A program made the position numbers and the translations under genes. Source: CAYQQQ01 sp964420125 (lineage in GTDB: Bacteria > Actinomycetota > Acidimicrobiia > Acidimicrobiales > Microtrichaceae). Taken from it: DNA of 63,305 nt. The stretch spans positions 1 through 63,305 of the forward strand of contig CAYQQQ010000025.1 of the NCBI GenBank assembly GCA_964420125.1. Direction: 5' to 3'. How positions within the stretch are numbered: position 1 is the first letter of the stretch; each line of letters begins with the position of its first letter. Below the pieces are notes generated by a model that searched no databases, was not told the origin of the DNA, and worked only from the letters and a program-made list of their open reading frames with translations. This document shows positions 53,883 through 62,366 of this stretch, piece after piece.

Positions 53883-55765
53883 GACTCCGCCCTCGGCGCG
53901 ACGCCGACGAGCTCGAGCTCGGCGGTGCGCACGCAGGCGACGCAACGGTCGCGCACCTCGACGGGCACGATCGGCCCGGTTCGGCAGCGGTCCTGCACGA
54001 CCGGGCAGCGATCGGCGAAGTGGCACCCGAGCGGCCAGCTGCCCGGTTCGGGCACCGAACCTTCGAGGGGTTCGGGGATGCCGCTGCCCGCCTCGTTGCG
54101 TGGCACCGCCGCCGCGAGGGCTGCGGTGTACGGGTGCAGCGGAGCCGCCAGCACCTCGCGCACCGGTCCGACCTCGACGAGCTGGCCGGCGTACATGACG
54201 GCCACGCGATCGGCCAGCTCGGCGACCACCCCGAGGTCGTGGGTGATGAGCAGGATCGCGAGGTCGAGCTCGTCGCACAGCTGGCCGAGGAGGGCGAGGA
54301 TCTCGGCCTGCACGGTTACGTCGAGCGCGGTGGTCGGCTCGTCGGCCACCAGCAGGGCGGGATCCTGGGCGAGCGCGAGGGCGATCATGACCCGCTGGGC
54401 CATGCCCCCCGAGAGCTGGTGGGGATAGCGCCCCATCACCTCCGCGGGATCGTTGATGCGCACCTGGTCGAGCAGCTCGAGGGCGCGCGCCTCGCAGTCG
54501 GCCGGCGCCACCCCGGCGTGGCGGAGCGCGCGGGTGAGGTGCCGACCGACGCTGTGCACCGGGTTGAGGCTGGCCGACGGTTCCTGGAAGATCACCGCGA
54601 CGTGGCGGCGCCAGGTCGAACGCCGCTGGGTGGGGTCGGTCAGGTCGAAGGAGCCGTCGCCGCCGCGGAGGTGGAGGGTCTGCGCCCGGAGGGTGGCGGG
54701 AGGGGCGAGCAGACCGGCGATCCCCAATCCCAGCGAGCTCTTCCCGCAGCCGCTCTCGCCCACCACCGCCAGCACCTCGCCCTTGGCGACCTGGAGCGAC
54801 ACGCCGGCCACAGCGAGGACCTCGCGCCCGCCGCGACCCCGATAGGTGATGTCGAGCCCCTCGACCACGAGGGTGGCGTCACCGGCGACCGGGCCCGCAC
54901 CGGGCACGGCGACGACGGGGGCCGGGTCGACGACGGTGCCGTCACCGGCCCGCTGGTTCCCCACGACGAGCCCTTGGAGGAAGTCGCCGAGCACGTTGAT
55001 GGCCAGCACGGTGAGCAGGATGGCGAGGCCGGCCGGGATCGGCTGCCAGGCGCTGACAGCGAGCACGTCCTGGGAGTCGGACAGCATGATGCCCCAGCTG
55101 GCGGTGGGCGGCTGGACCCCCAGACCGATGAACGACAGGCCGGCCTCGATGGCGATGGCGGAGGAGAACACGATCGTCGCCTGCACGATCAGCGCCGGCG
55201 CGGCGTTGGGCAGGATGTGGCCGAAGAGCATCCGGGTGCCCCTCACCCCCACCACCCGGGCCCCGTCCACGTACTGGCGCTCGCGCTCGGCCAGCACCTG
55301 GCCGCGGGCGATGCGGGCCACCACCATCGAGAAGACCAGACCGACGGCCAGCATCGAGCGCGACAGCCCGGTGCCGAGCGCGGCGATGAGCGCGATGGCG
55401 AGCACCACGCCGGGTATGGAGGAGATCCCGTCGATGATCCGCATGGCGATCAGGTCGACCCGCCCGCCGCGGAACCCGATGAACAGCCCGAGCGGGATGC
55501 CCACCACCACGGCCACCACGGTCGCCTCGACGGCGGCCAGCAGGGCCACCCGGGCACCGAACACGATGCGGCTGTAGATGTCGCGACCGAGCTGGTCGGC
55601 ACCGAACCAGTGATCCATGCTCGGGCCGGCCAGCGAGTCGCCCAGGTTCGAGGCCTGCGGGTCGTGGGTGGCCACCCACGGGGCGAACAGGGCAGCGACG
55701 AGGACGAGGGCCAGCACGGCAGCCGCGGTGCCGACGACGAGCCACCGCGCCGCGCCCGCCTTCAC
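53879..55765 (-). CDS. Fused DppC permease and DppD ATPase
   Basis: The 628-residue product joins two normally separate subunits. Residues ~1-275 are a DppC-type permease with six membrane helices and the cytoplasmic EAA-like loop (YVDGARVVGVRGTRMLFGHILPNA). Residues ~300-628 are a DppD-type ATPase: Walker A GESGCGKSS, signature LSGGMAQR, Walker B VADEPTTALD, H-loop ITHD and a C-terminal Cys-rich extension (CHFADRCPVVQDRC). A short Pro/Ala/Gly linker connects them. There is no stop or frameshift between them. GTG 55765 overlaps the dppB-like stop. Confidence 0.92.
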   Translation of the reverse strand: MKAGAARWLVVGTAAAVLALVLVAALFAPWVATHDPQASNLGDSLAGPSMDHWFGADQLGRDIYSRIVFGARVALLAAVEATVVAVVVGIPLGLFIGFRGGRVDLIAMRIIDGISSIPGVVLAIALIAALGTGLSRSMLAVGLVFSMVVARIARGQVLAERERQYVDGARVVGVRGTRMLFGHILPNAAPALIVQATIVFSSAIAIEAGLSFIGLGVQPPTASWGIMLSDSQDVLAVSAWQPIPAGLAILLTVLAINVLGDFLQGLVVGNQRAGDGTVVDPAPVVAVPGAGPVAGDATLVVEGLDITYRGRGGREVLAVAGVSLQVAKGEVLAVVGESGCGKSSLGLGIAGLLAPPATLRAQTLHLRGGDGSFDLTDPTQRRSTWRRHVAVIFQEPSASLNPVHSVGRHLTRALRHAGVAPADCEARALELLDQVRINDPAEVMGRYPHQLSGGMAQRVMIALALAQDPALLVADEPTTALDVTVQAEILALLGQLCDELDLAILLITHDLGVVAELADRVAVMYAGQLVEVGPVREVLAAPLHPYTAALAAAVPRNEAGSGIPEPLEGSVPEPGSWPLGCHFADRCPVVQDRCRTGPIVPVEVRDRCVACVRTAELELVGVAPRAES

Positions 55766-56706
55766 CGGACCCTCACCCGGGGATCGAGCACCCCGTAGAG
55801 GACGTCGAGCAGCAGCTGGACGACCGACACCATGACCGCCGCGACGGCCACGATGCCGAGCACCACGGGCAGGTCGTTCTGGAGGATCGACGAGAACGCC
55901 AGCGTGCCCAACCCGGGGATGGCGAACACCTGCTCGACGATGAGCGATCCGCCGAGCAGCAGCGACACCTGCACGCCCAGCACGGTCACCACCGGGATGG
56001 CGGCGTTGCGCAGCACGTCGCTGCGCAGCACCGATCGGCGCGAGTACCCGTTGGAGACGGCGGTGCGGACGTGGGGCTGGCGGAGGGTGCCGGCCACCGC
56101 GGCGCGGGTCTGGCGGGCCACGGCGGCGGCGCCGCCGATGCCGAGCGCGATGGCGGGCAACGTGATCGAGCGCACCCAGTCGGTGACTGAGGTGGCGGGC
56201 CCGACGAACCCGGTGGCCGGGAAGATCCCGTAGGGCACGGCCACGTAGGCGGCCAGGAGCAACGCGGCCCAGAAGGCGGGGACGGCCTGGCCGATCGACG
56301 CGCCGGCGGTGATGGCCGAGTCGGTGGCCGACCCGGCCCGCACCCCCGAAGCCGTACCCAGCGGCAGGCCGATGAGGATGGTGACCAGGACGGCACCGAA
56401 GGTGAGCGAGAGGGTGGCGGGAAGGCGTTCGCCGATGAGGGTGGTGACCGCCACCGGTCGCTGCCAGGACTCGCCGAAGTCCATCCGGACCGCGTTCGAC
56501 AGCCAGTCGAGGTACTGCACGACGGCGGGCCGGTCGGTGCCGAGCTCGGCTCGCACCGCGGCGTACTGCTCCTCGGTGGCGGCGTCACCGAGCTTGACCA
56601 CCGCCGGGTCGACGTCGGAGAGCTGCAGCATGAAGAACGCGGCCGCAGTGGCGATGACCAGCAGGGGGACCATCACCAGCAGGCGCCGGGCGACGAACCT
56701 CAGCAT
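55762..56706 (-). CDS. ABC permease, DppB type
   Basis: The 314-residue product starts with the canonical LRFVARRLLVMVPLLVIATAAAF helix and has GDFGESW-like (MDFGESWQRPV) and the EAA loop near VRTAVSNGYSRRSVLRSDVLRNAAIP. It pairs with the DppC domain. ATG 56706 has ggaggg just upstream. The specificity of Dpp/Opp/Nik permeases cannot be read from sequence. Confidence 0.92.
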   Translation of the reverse strand: MLRFVARRLLVMVPLLVIATAAAFFMLQLSDVDPAVVKLGDAATEEQYAAVRAELGTDRPAVVQYLDWLSNAVRMDFGESWQRPVAVTTLIGERLPATLSLTFGAVLVTILIGLPLGTASGVRAGSATDSAITAGASIGQAVPAFWAALLLAAYVAVPYGIFPATGFVGPATSVTDWVRSITLPAIALGIGGAAAVARQTRAAVAGTLRQPHVRTAVSNGYSRRSVLRSDVLRNAAIPVVTVLGVQVSLLLGGSLIVEQVFAIPGLGTLAFSSILQNDLPVVLGIVAVAAVMVSVVQLLLDVLYGVLDPRVRVR

Positions 56707-56757
56707 CGCCCCTCCGTGGCGGGTCGGCCCGCTGGGGTGCGTCCCTCGTTCGACACG

Positions 56758-58347
56758 TCAGCCGTCGACCCGCACGGCTCGCAGGTCGGGGAGCAGCGAC
56801 CCGTACGGCACCTGGGCGCCGGTCACGTCGGAGGCGATGCCGGACCCCGAGGTGACGTGCCCCACGACGATCACGTAGCCCTGCTCGACGGCTTCGGCGT
56901 AGGTCTCGGCCCACAGCTGGTTCGCTGCGGACACGTCGGTGGCGGCCAGCGCCTGCTCACCGAGCTCGACCACCGGCGTGCGGTCGGCGTCGAAGGCGTT
57001 GAACGGGGCCCCGGGCCCGAACCGCTCGGCGTAGAAGGCCTGCGGGGTCTGGCCGCGGGTGATGGTGACGCCGGCCGGCCACTCGCCGTTGCGCATCTGC
57101 TCGCCGAGGGTGCCCGGCTGCTGCAGCTCGACGTTCATCGTGATGCCGATCTCGGCCAGCGAGGCTGCCACGGCCTCGGTGACCGTGCGCAGCGGTTCGA
57201 CGGTCGGGGTGTCGAACTCGAAGCCGTCCCCGTATCCCGCCTCCTCCAGGAGGGCTCGGGCCTTCTCCGGGTCGTAGCCGACGCCGTCCACCGATTCGGA
57301 GTAGTAGGGCGAGCCGGACGGGAACCAGGCGGTGGTGGCGACGCCGCCGCCGAAGAAGACGGCGTCGCGGATGCCCTCGCGGTCGATGGCGTACGACATG
57401 GCCTGACGCACCTGCGGGTCGCCGAGGGCGGGGACCACCGTGCCATCGGTGTCGATGACCTGCAGGAACACCGGCTCGGACGTCGGTGCCATCACGAGCT
57501 CGTAGGCGTCGCCCAGCTTCGACTGGTCGGCGGGCCCGAGCTCGGCGGCGATGTCGAGCTCGCCCGACTGGAGGGCGTTGACCCGCGCCGTGGGGTCGGC
57601 CATGAGGGCGAGGGTGATCTCGGTGACGCCCACCCCGTCGCCCCAGTAGTCGTCGCGCAGCGAGTACCGGTACTCAGCACCCTCCATGGATCCTCCGCCG
57701 TCGAACTCATAGGGGCCGGCACCGGCAGGGTCACGGCTGAGATCGGAGCCCTCCGATGCGGGGTCGACGATCATGCCCGGCAGTCCTGCCATGTCTCGGG
57801 CGAAGGCCACGTTGGGCCGTTCGAGCGTGATGGTCAGGTGGGTGTCGTCGATGGCCTCGACCGACGCGATCTCCGCGAAGGAGGGAGCCGAGGGGCTCTC
57901 GGCGATGCTCTTGCCGCGCTCGAACGAGTAGACGACGGCGGCGGAGTCCACCGGACTGCCGTCGGCGAAGGTGGCGCCGTCGGCCAGGGTGACGTTCCAG
58001 GTGGTGAGGTCCTCGGAGGTCACCTCGGATGCCAGCCGCGGCACCACGGTGCCGTCGGCGGCGACACCGGTGAGGCTGTCGTAGACGAGGTCCAGGTAGT
58101 GCAGCTGCGCCGGCTGGGCGCGGTGCGGGTCCAGGGTCTGCAGGTCGGTGGCGACGCCGACGCGCAGCGATCCGCTGGCCGGCTCGCCGGGCGTGTCCTC
58201 CGTGTCGCCGGTGGTCACGTTGGGAGAGTCGGTGATCTTCAGCGTCGTCGGCGCGGACGACTCCTCCTTGCTCCCACCACCACCGCCGCAGGCGGTGAGG
58301 GCGAGCAGCAGCGCGACGACGGCAGTTCCCCTGTGCTGAGTCTTCAT
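56758..58347 (-). CDS. Solute-binding lipoprotein, family 5
   Basis: The 529-residue product has lipobox ALTAC (Cys20), an acidic linker, then an SBP family 5 (Dpp/Opp/Nik-type) fold: LRVGVATDLQTLDPHRA, YDSLTGVAADGTVVPRLASEV, WNVTLADGATFADGSPV, NALQSGELDIAAEL and VRQAMSYAIDREGI. It captures the substrate for the ABC importer. It is the first gene of the operon; an 18-bp palindrome lies 20 bp upstream of its start. By context the ligand is likely a sulfated organic molecule; this is inference. Confidence 0.93.
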   Translation of the reverse strand: MKTQHRGTAVVALLLALTACGGGGGSKEESSAPTTLKITDSPNVTTGDTEDTPGEPASGSLRVGVATDLQTLDPHRAQPAQLHYLDLVYDSLTGVAADGTVVPRLASEVTSEDLTTWNVTLADGATFADGSPVDSAAVVYSFERGKSIAESPSAPSFAEIASVEAIDDTHLTITLERPNVAFARDMAGLPGMIVDPASEGSDLSRDPAGAGPYEFDGGGSMEGAEYRYSLRDDYWGDGVGVTEITLALMADPTARVNALQSGELDIAAELGPADQSKLGDAYELVMAPTSEPVFLQVIDTDGTVVPALGDPQVRQAMSYAIDREGIRDAVFFGGGVATTAWFPSGSPYYSESVDGVGYDPEKARALLEEAGYGDGFEFDTPTVEPLRTVTEAVAASLAEIGITMNVELQQPGTLGEQMRNGEWPAGVTITRGQTPQAFYAERFGPGAPFNAFDADRTPVVELGEQALAATDVSAANQLWAETYAEAVEQGYVIVVGHVTSGSGIASDVTGAQVPYGSLLPDLRAVRVDG

Positions 58348-58366
58348 GGCCCCCTCGAAGCTCTAT

Positions 58367-58384
58367 TTAGAATCGTGATTCTAA
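58367..58384. promoter_or_regulatory. 18-bp perfect palindrome, TetR operator candidate
   Basis: TTAGAATCGTGATTCTAA has perfect 8-bp arms and a 2-nt centre. It is AT-rich in very GC-rich surroundings, lies between the TetR gene and the solute-binding-protein start, and contains minus-strand -10-like boxes (TAGAAT). Binding there would block the operon promoter. Confidence 0.8.
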
Positions 58385-58434
58385 TAGCTGAGAGGCTGAC
58401 GTCAACGGGCGTTCGACGCGAGCGGGCGTTCGGT

Positions 58435-59121
58435 TCAGGGCTGGGCCGGAGACTTCGGCGCTCCCAGCAGCGCAGTGAGCCCCCCCACCACGAACCGGGT
58501 GAACGTGTCCACCTGCTCCGCTCGCGGTGGTCGCTGCGCGTCGGGGGTGTCCAAGAAGTCCCAGATGAACCCCCGGGCGAGGGTGACCACCAGGTCGCCC
58601 GCCCGCCTCAACTCGCTCGGCGACCGATCGAACCAGGCGCCGAGCAGCTGGCCGAGCTCGTCGGTCCAGTTCTCGCGCCCGGCGGGGCCGAGGCCGTGCA
58701 CGCTGTCCGCCCCGGTGACCCGGGAGACGCGTTGCAGCTGCCAGGCCACGGCATCCTGCTCCAAGCTGTCGTAGAGCCGCTCGACGACGAGCCGCACCGT
58801 GGCGTCGAGATCGCTGGCCGGGTCGAGCTCGCTCAGCCTCACGATGAAGGCGCGCCGACGGTCCGCGGCCTCCGCGAGGATCTCTCGGAGCAGCTCCGCC
58901 TTGTCGGCGAACTGGTGGTAGAAGCTGCCGATGCTGACGCCCGCCGGCTCCAGCACGTCCTCCACCAGGTTGGCGCCGTCGAGCCCCTTGGCGGCGAACG
59001 CCTCGAAGCCGGCGTCGAGCAGCCGGCGCCGGGTCTCGGCGGCGCGGGCCTGGCGGGGCGCCCGACGCGAGGTCGAGTTCTGACCGCCCCCTTCGCGTCG
59101 CTGGCCGGTGCCGTCGCTCAT
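58435..59121 (-). CDS. TetR-family regulator of sulfatase operon
   Basis: The 228-residue product has a DNA-binding domain at ~28-75 (TRRRLLDAGFEAFAAKGLDGANLVEDVLEPAGVSIGSFYHQFADKAELL) and a helical ligand domain. The recognition helix SIGSFYHQF is typical. Start 59121 has gaagga upstream. It lies directly upstream of the palindrome and operon on the same strand, so it is the natural local regulator; the ligand is probably the imported compound or a product. Confidence 0.9.
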   Translation of the reverse strand: MSDGTGQRREGGGQNSTSRRAPRQARAAETRRRLLDAGFEAFAAKGLDGANLVEDVLEPAGVSIGSFYHQFADKAELLREILAEAADRRRAFIVRLSELDPASDLDATVRLVVERLYDSLEQDAVAWQLQRVSRVTGADSVHGLGPAGRENWTDELGQLLGAWFDRSPSELRRAGDLVVTLARGFIWDFLDTPDAQRPPRAEQVDTFTRFVVGGLTALLGAPKSPAQP

Positions 59122-59371
59122 CGTCGTCCTTCGATCGGGAAGCACCGACGTTACCCATGCCGACCGAGCATCGTGCACGGCGGGCTCCGTCGGCGGACGC
59201 AGGCGCTCAGCCGGCCTGCTGTTCACTGCCTGGCCCGTGACAACCGGCCGGTGGCGAACCGTCCGTTGGAGGATCCGTTGGAAGTGGACCCGCTCGCGGA
59301 GCCACGCCGCGAACCATCCACCGAGCACTCACCCTCGACTACCAACCCATCGGCATCCCGAAGACCAAGAA

Positions 59372-59393
59372 GCCCGGACCCTGAGGTCCGGGC
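59372..59393 (-). terminator. Terminator of the former tRNA-Met gene
   Basis: gcccggacc/ggtccgggc form a perfect 9-bp hairpin with loop ctga. On the minus strand it is followed by TTCTTGGTCTT and lies about 29 bp after the tRNA 3' end, so it reads as the tRNA's own terminator. The remaining DNA between the TetR start (59121) and this hairpin (about 250 bp) holds nothing I recognise. Confidence 0.65.
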
Positions 59394-59421
59394 GTCCGGG
59401 ATGTCCCGCGACATCACTTGT

Positions 59422-59466
59422 TGGCGGGGGCAGGATTTGAACCTGCGACCTTCGGGTTATGAGTTC
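59422..59466 (-). other. 3' half of tRNA-Met(CAT), attachment site
   Basis: On the minus strand the anticodon loop CTCATAA (59457-59463), anticodon-stem 3' strand CCCGA, variable AGGTC, a perfect T arm (GCAGG TTCAAAT CCTGC, 59430-59446), acceptor strand CCCCGCC and discriminator A (59422) are intact. The 5' side is not: the anticodon-stem partner reads TCGAA instead of TCGGG and no D arm or acceptor 5' strand follows. Only the 3' half is present, the usual footprint of a tyrosine integrase. By geometry the element lies to the right, with the intact tRNA beyond the window. Confidence 0.75.
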
Positions 59467-59873
59467 GACTGGCCTCGTTCCGGCCGGTGCCGGCGGGTGC
59501 CGTTCCCCCTTGTGGTTCCATGGGTTTCGGGCTCCGATGGTGCCGGCTCGTCCCTGCCCGTGCCGCCCGCTTCCACCGGTTCTGGCAGACGATCTGGCAG
59601 ACGCTGCGATGCAGGCGCGAACACCGAACGGTCGCCGAGAAGGTGCGCATTGTCCTCCACCGAGCCGGGCACGTCACACACGTGCACGATGCCGTCATCA
59701 GTCACATCGACCACCACGACGACCGCGCGCACCGTCCCGGATCCAGCAACGAGGTGAGCGCCGGGCAAGATCCGGGACGGGTCTGTCGCCTCGTCGAGGA
59801 ACGCCCAGGGCAGGCCGGTCTCGTCCATCGTGTTGAAGTCGATCGGCAACTCGATCTCTGCAGTCGTCGTCAC
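59457..59873 (-). CDS. Small unknown protein, island family copy 1
   Basis: The frame is 138 residues. GTG 59873 has a strong gaggagg upstream. The first ~75 residues are well-formed (IDFNTMDETGLPWAFLDEA, then PGAHLVAGSGTVRAVVVVVDVTDDGIVHV) and match a second, frameshifted copy at 60.3-60.6 kb. After residue ~85 the frame runs through integrase-type repeats and ends in the tRNA fragment, so the natural C-terminus may have been replaced at the junction. It starts 4 bp after the 134-residue gene; the two look like a cassette. Function unknown. Confidence 0.6.
   Translation of the reverse strand: MTTTAEIELPIDFNTMDETGLPWAFLDEATDPSRILPGAHLVAGSGTVRAVVVVVDVTDDGIVHVCDVPGSVEDNAHLLGDRSVFAPASQRLPDRLPEPVEAGGTGRDEPAPSEPETHGTTRGNGTRRHRPERGQSNS
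59581..59630 (+). repeat. Direct repeat copy A with tandem tctggcagac
   Basis: tctggcagac occurs twice (59581-59590, 59593-59602). The 42 bp at 59589-59630 recur at 62424-62465 with three mismatches. The closeness to the tRNA fragment suggests integrase arm-type sites or a duplicated att-flanking segment. Confidence 0.6.
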
Positions 59874-59877
59874 GGGT

Positions 59878-60282
59878 TCACCTCCTCGTCCGGACCCTCT
59901 CATGGTACGGGTTGGGTCGTCGTTCGTGAATGGCAGTTCGCAGCCGCTCGAGCCCGTCGTCCAGTTCGCCGGTGAACGCGATCGTCACGTGCGGCGTCCG
60001 GAACGTCGGCGCCACCTCGAAGCCCGCCTCCTCCAGATCAGCGACGCGGTAGAGGCCGAGGACCGGGAACCGTCGAAGCGGACCGGCAGCGAGATCGTCG
60101 ACATCTGCGTCGCTCTCGGCGTACATGGCCGAGAGCCCCCAACGACCCCAGTCGGGGAAACGGCGACGGAACCGCACGGCCTGGATCGCGGAGTCATCCG
60201 CCGCGAGCTCCTCGCCGCGCACCACGATCACCGCATCGACCGGGATCGGCGTCCGCCGGATGCGAGGAAGGCGCTGGGTCAC
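59878..60282 (-). CDS. Unknown 134-residue island protein
   Basis: Soluble alpha/beta-type protein with blocks VDAVIVVRGEE, FPDWGRWGLSAMYAESDADVDDLAAGPL and FEVAPTFRTPHVTIAFTGE. GTG 60282 is the first start consistent with this composition; its ribosome-binding site is weak. It precedes the small family-copy gene by 4 bp. Pairs of this shape occur as actinobacterial mobile cassettes, possibly toxin-antitoxin, but I do not recognise a named family. Confidence 0.55.
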   Translation of the reverse strand: MTQRLPRIRRTPIPVDAVIVVRGEELAADDSAIQAVRFRRRFPDWGRWGLSAMYAESDADVDDLAAGPLRRFPVLGLYRVADLEEAGFEVAPTFRTPHVTIAFTGELDDGLERLRTAIHERRPNPYHERVRTRR

Positions 60283-60319
60283 AGTGCCGATCGTTCCACT
60301 CAGCTCAGCTGTGACACCC

Positions 60320-60594
60320 TCATGACGTGAGCACGGGCGGACGGTCAGAACAGCCTGTCCTGGCCGGCTGAGCCGGACTCGCTGGGAGCTGAAGCCTCGC
60401 CGCGATCGCGAAGTGGACCTGACCGTCGTCGTCGACCTCGACGACCCGCACGACGGCCTGCGCCTGGGAGTTTCTGGCGAGCAACATGGCACCGGGTCGG
60501 ACGCGCTCGGGGGCCACCGCGTCGGCGAGGGTGGACCACCGAGGCCGTCGTCGTCTTGGTTGTTGAGGTCGGCGACGAGGTCGAGGGCATCCAC
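60320..60594 (-). pseudogene. Small island protein, copy 2, frameshifted
   Basis: The minus-strand frame from GTG 60594 reads VADLNNQDDDGL, then must shift at about 60540 to continue WSTLADAVAPERVRPGAMLLA and AVVRVVEVDDDGQVHF. This lines up with copy 1 (DFNTMDETGLPWAFLDEATDPSRILPGAHLVA) if one base is added. A single-base deletion or a sequencing error explains it. Confidence 0.65.
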
Positions 60595-60697
60595 AGCTTC
60601 GGCTCCGGTCGTGCAGTCCCCCGATGGCACGGGTGGAGTCGACTGCTGGCTCGCCCACGCTCGAGACGAGCGAGGTGTACCCCGGGGCAGCGACGAG

Positions 60698-61413
60698 TCA
60701 GTCGAGTTCGTCGCAGAGCCGTCGAGCAGTCACAGCGATCTGGTCGGCGGGCAGCGCCCAGTCGGGGTCGCCGAAGGCGATGAGGTCTCGAGCCCGTCGC
60801 GCTGCGTCGTCGATGAGCGTGCGGCGGATCGATCTGGCCACCAGCGCGCCCAGGTTGTGCGGTGCGGCGAGGAGCGCCTCGATGATCTGGTCGTGGTCGG
60901 TGTCGAGGAGGCCGATGATGTCGGTGGTGTCCGATGCGCGCTTGGCGGGTTCGTGGCGGTCTTCGAGGGCGTGGGCCTTGGTGGCGAGGAGTGCGGCTGG
61001 TGTCGCGATCTCGAGGATCTCGTCGACGCTGTCGCCTGCGATCACCCGCACCTGCTCGGCGGTCTCATACGCGAAGCGGTGGCTGACCACGAACAGCCGG
61101 TTGGTCTCGGGCTCGATGTCGGTGACGCCGTCGTCGAGTTCGTAGGTGTCGATGACTTGGACGATGACCCCGTCGATGGTGATGTCCTTGCCGTCGAGGG
61201 AGGCGCCGGGGATGCGGGCGACGAGCGACAGCGAGTCGAGTCCGTCGGTCGCGGTGTCGAGTCGCCGGTGGCGCGGTGGGCGCGTTGGAGCCGGCAGATC
61301 ACGCCGAGGCCGCCGATGACGACGGCGCGTACGCCGGCTGCGCGTGACGCGTGGCCGGCGGCGGTGGCCAGCGGCGCGGATCCGGCTGCGAGCAGGACGG
61401 GTTCACCAGACAC
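60698..61413 (-). pseudogene. abiEii: AbiEii-like nucleotidyltransferase, frameshifted
   Basis: GTG 61413 overlaps the end of the AbiEi-like gene by 11 bp, as in abiE operons. The first ~50 codons give AVVIGGLGVICRLQRAHRAT; one base is missing at about 61260, and in the next frame the protein continues LDTATDGLDSL, IDGVIVQVIDTYELDDG and the C-terminal helical part to 60698. Adding one base restores HRATGDLDTATD, the expected metal-binding DxD-type strand of DUF1814-like nucleotidyltransferases. As written the toxin is broken. Confidence 0.7.
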
Positions 61414-62359
61414 GGCGGGCCTCGGTGGGTTGCCACGCATCGAGGATCTCGCGGCCGCGGGACCGATCCTGGGCGAGGTCGAGGGCCACGAACAACACGT
61501 GGGCGCGTTGGTCGACGGCGGTGCCGGTGACGAGGGGCGTCGGTTCGACGGCGACACTCGCCCGTCGGGATGGTCCCGACGTCGTTCCGAATCGTCGCTC
61601 GAGGGCGCGAACCTCCGTCGCGTCGGTGACGTACAGATCTGGGGGGCTGTCGGCGGCGATGGCGACTGGCGCGCCGAGCTCGGCGGCGGCGACCGTTCCG
61701 CTGAGCACGCCGGTGCCTTCGGGTGGGGTCTCGGCCAGTGCGACTCGTGCGGGGTTCCATGCCTCGGCGAGCGCCCAGAACAGTTCGGGGATCAGCGCGC
61801 GATCGCCGTCGAGGAGCGCTGCTTCTCGGATCGGTGCCAGGGCTCTGCTGGTGGTGCTCACCGGGAGGCCGGTCCGGCGCGAGAGCTCCCGGACACCGAT
61901 CGACTCGCCCGCGTAGAGCAGGAGCGCAGAGGCCACGGTGATGCCGGCGCTGCCGCGTATCGGATCGCGTGTCGAGCGGGTCTGGGGCGACCGGGGGTCC
62001 GGCTCGACGTCGAGGTCGAGGTGAAGTAGCTCGTCGCGCAGGTAGAGGTGGCCGCGCCGATCGAGGAACCCGACGCCGGCGTCGCGAAGCTCGGCTTGCG
62101 CGGCGTGGGTGAGCTCGTCCGCGACCACGATGAGCAGCCCGGAGCCCGCCGTCTGTTCGACATAGCGGCGGGCCTGCATCGGGTCGACCCGGCTCGCGGC
62201 CTTCACCTCCAGTTCGAGGGTTTCGCCTCCTGGCGTGCGGATCTCGAGGTCGGCGGCGCCGTGTGCGGCGAGCGTTGGGATGCCAGCGGAGGCGAGCGCC
62301 GCGGTGACCGCTTCGATCGCTGACCGCTCGAGCACGTCTCTGGGAGTCCTCTGCGTCAC
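61403..62359 (-). CDS. abiEi: AbiEi-like antitoxin/regulator
   Basis: The 318-residue product has an N-terminal alpha/beta segment (LEIRTPGGETLELEVKAASRVDPMQARRYVEQ), then the AbiEi-like AELRDAGVGFLDRRGHLYLR, then a winged helix-turn-helix (SIGVRELSRRTGLPVSTTSRAL, ~165-190) and a C-terminal domain. GTG 62359 looks leaderless: minus-strand TAGAGT (62367-62372) ends seven bases before it. A 42-bp palindrome covers the promoter. The downstream nucleotidyltransferase is frameshifted, leaving this as a possible orphan regulator. AbiEi assignment is by pattern and context. Confidence 0.7.
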   Translation of the reverse strand: MTQRTPRDVLERSAIEAVTAALASAGIPTLAAHGAADLEIRTPGGETLELEVKAASRVDPMQARRYVEQTAGSGLLIVVADELTHAAQAELRDAGVGFLDRRGHLYLRDELLHLDLDVEPDPRSPQTRSTRDPIRGSAGITVASALLLYAGESIGVRELSRRTGLPVSTTSRALAPIREAALLDGDRALIPELFWALAEAWNPARVALAETPPEGTGVLSGTVAAAELGAPVAIAADSPPDLYVTDATEVRALERRFGTTSGPSRRASVAVEPTPLVTGTAVDQRAHVLFVALDLAQDRSRGREILDAWQPTEARRVW

Positions 62360-62366
62360 ACGACCG

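Noticed and set aside
59422..59500. Complete tRNA-Met gene
   Set aside because: The anticodon stem 5' strand mismatches at two positions and no D arm or 5' acceptor strand can be formed upstream.
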